15,298 nt of DNA from Pseudomonadota bacterium (lineage in GTDB: Bacteria > Desulfobacterota > Desulfobacteria > Desulfobacterales > RPRI01), in assembly GCA_018819005.1 (NCBI GenBank), contig JAHJQU010000153.1:1-15298 (forward strand), written 5' to 3'. A program made the position numbers and the translations under genes. Below, one piece after another: positions 14,357 through 15,298 of the stretch. Below the pieces are notes generated by a model, which worked only from the letters and a program-made list of their open reading frames with translations, ran no database searches and had not been told where the DNA came from. Every line of letters begins with the position of its first letter. Position 1 is the first letter of the stretch.

Positions 14357-14449
14357 TTAAATATAGCCTCCCTTGTACTTGGCCAAAATTGGGCATTCTT
14401 CAAAGGTCTCGTAACGCGGCGGGTTGAAAATACATTTCTTATATATCAC
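14357..14449 (-). CDS. Possible 30-residue micro-ORF or gene remnant
   Basis: A GTG at 14449 opens a 30-codon frame ending in TAA at 14357-14359. Its predicted peptide has a protein-like, Cys-containing composition with CIFNPPRYETFEECPI and LAKYKGGYI. The sequence reads more like real protein than chance translation of this A+T-rich gap, but there is no Shine-Dalgarno and the frame is closed by TAA four codons before the GTG. It may be a very small gene or the surviving C-terminal end of a lost gene. I do not recognise it. Confidence 0.3.
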   Translation of the reverse strand: MIYKKCIFNPPRYETFEECPILAKYKGGYI

Positions 14450-14736
14450 ACTTGTTAATTATATTGAAGTACCGTTTATTTTATCCATATTTACAATAGC
14501 TTGTTTTCATCCGGTTTGATTTGAACATTCCCATAGTGCCGCCGGAAATTTCAGTTGCATTTCCCTGGTACCTGTTTACAATCAGGGAGTAGTGAACCGG
14601 CAAAACATATCAGGAGGTTCATGAATGGATCGATAATCAGCGGCACAAAGATGAACGCCACGAAATAACCCGCGTGTTCGAATACAGTCAAATATTAAGT
14701 GCAAGTATCGACAGGATGTATGGAAAGGAAAGCGGC

Positions 14737-15298
14737 ATGGAAACCCCTGAAACCTTAAAGACCCGCACCTCACGGATCACCAGCTTTCTTGGCTTGCAGC
14801 GAAGCACCGTCGGAGTGCTGGCCATGGTAGTGCTGGTTGGCATGGGCGAACGGATGGCCGAACGTTTTCTGCCCATCTATATGCTGGCCCTTGGAGGTGG
14901 TGTGCTGGCCATTGGTTTTTTGCAGGCCATGGACAACCTGCTCTCGGCCCTCTACTCGTTTCCGGGGGGCTACCTGTCGGACCGCATCGGCATCAAAAAA
15001 TCGCTGTTGATCTTCAACCTGGTAGCCATGGCCGGTTTCGCACTGGTGATCCTGGTTCCCGCCTGGCAGGCGGTTCTGGCTGGGGCGGTGCTGTTCATTT
15101 CCTGGTCGGCCATATCGCTTCCGGCCACAATGAGCCTCATATACAAGGTCCTGCCCACTAATAAGCGCACCATGGGCGTCAGCATGCATTCCCTGGTGCG
15201 CCGCATCCCCATGGCCATAGGTCCCATTCTCGGCGGCATCTTCATCAGCGTATGGGGCGAACGCGACGGAGTGCGCCTGGCGTTCGTGGCAGCATTTA
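14737..15298 (+). CDS. MFS transporter (partial, C-terminus off window)
   Basis: The first 187 residues of a major facilitator superfamily transporter, covering roughly five transmembrane helices. MFS motif A reads GGYLSDRIGIKKSL (77-90) between helices 2 and 3. FISWSAISLPATMSLIYK and IGPILGGIFISVWG are typical of helices 4 and 5. The cytoplasmic N-terminus is about 25 residues. The ATG at 14737 is preceded by AAGGAAAG at a good distance; the in-frame ATG at 14716 is an alternative. The frame stays open for another 120 bases upstream of that (see findings). The gene is visibly richer in G+C than the region just before it. The substrate cannot be predicted. Confidence 0.9.
   Translation, partial: METPETLKTRTSRITSFLGLQRSTVGVLAMVVLVGMGERMAERFLPIYMLALGGGVLAIGFLQAMDNLLSALYSFPGGYLSDRIGIKKSLLIFNLVAMAGFALVILVPAWQAVLAGAVLFISWSAISLPATMSLIYKVLPTNKRTMGVSMHSLVRRIPMAIGPILGGIFISVWGERDGVRLAFVAAF

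Larger units (their letters stand above)
14171..14736. other. Repeat-bearing intergenic region before the MFS gene
   Basis: This 566-base gap separates the membrane protein gene from the plus-strand MFS gene. From left it contains a GTTTCTGGTTT direct repeat (14272-14282 and 14287-14297), the palindrome TCCGCC-TGA-GGCGGA (14316-14330), a coding-like minus-strand micro-ORF (14357-14449), and a strong Shine-Dalgarno at 14612-14618 followed only by very short frames. From 14596 onward the MFS reading frame has no stop codon. A clear promoter was not found. Confidence 0.55.

Noticed and set aside
14770..15245. Two minus-strand frames opposite the MFS gene
   Set aside because: His/Gln/Gly-rich reverse readings of transmembrane codons; the plus frame has MFS motif A.

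Overview
The window looks like a piece of a Gram-negative bacterial chromosome, probably from Desulfobacterota (deltaproteobacteria) or a close relative. The evidence is two lipoproteins with lipoboxes, enzymes that act on lipid A, a DUF362 protein, a DUF4197 protein, and a GMP-synthase-like ATPase that lacks the glutaminase domain. The lineage is inferred from gene content only. Ten of the thirteen gene loci lie on the minus strand; the CPA2 antiporter, the ICMT-family methyltransferase and the MFS transporter are on the plus strand. No rRNA, tRNA, CRISPR array or complete insertion sequence is visible.

Left part (1-3086): a truncated PP-loop ATPase of the GMP synthase type, a lipoprotein with a CsgG/LpoB-like domain and a duplicated proline-rich linker, and a YhbY-type RNA-binding protein with a TTG start and a repeat-derived tail. 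All three are on the minus strand. Two of them have very good sigma-70-type promoters (TTGACA-17-GATAAT and TTGACA-17-TATACT).

Envelope part (3087-10631): a CPA2-type cation/proton antiporter and an isoprenylcysteine-methyltransferase-family protein resembling lipid A 1-phosphate methyltransferase, both on the plus strand. Facing them is a probable minus-strand operon read from 10631 down to 5336: DUF4197 protein, small LETM1-like membrane protein, lipoprotein, LtaS-type phosphoglycerol transferase, EptA/MCR-type phosphoethanolamine transferase. The methyltransferase and EptA genes converge, and both families modify lipid A phosphates. The eptA gene is much richer in A+T than its neighbours and was probably acquired.

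Repair and NAD part (10717-12237): a sirtuin overlapped by 4 bases with an O6-alkylguanine-DNA alkyltransferase gene that is split by a frameshift just before its active-site region.

Right part (12400-15298): a DUF362 protein and a small four-helix membrane protein on the minus strand, a 566-base stretch with repeats and a coding-like micro-ORF, and the 5' part of an MFS transporter on the plus strand that runs off the window.

No clearly new multi-gene defence or mobile system is visible. The best candidates for novelty are the lipid A modification neighbourhood, the five-gene envelope operon and the unassigned micro-ORFs in the intergenic gaps.
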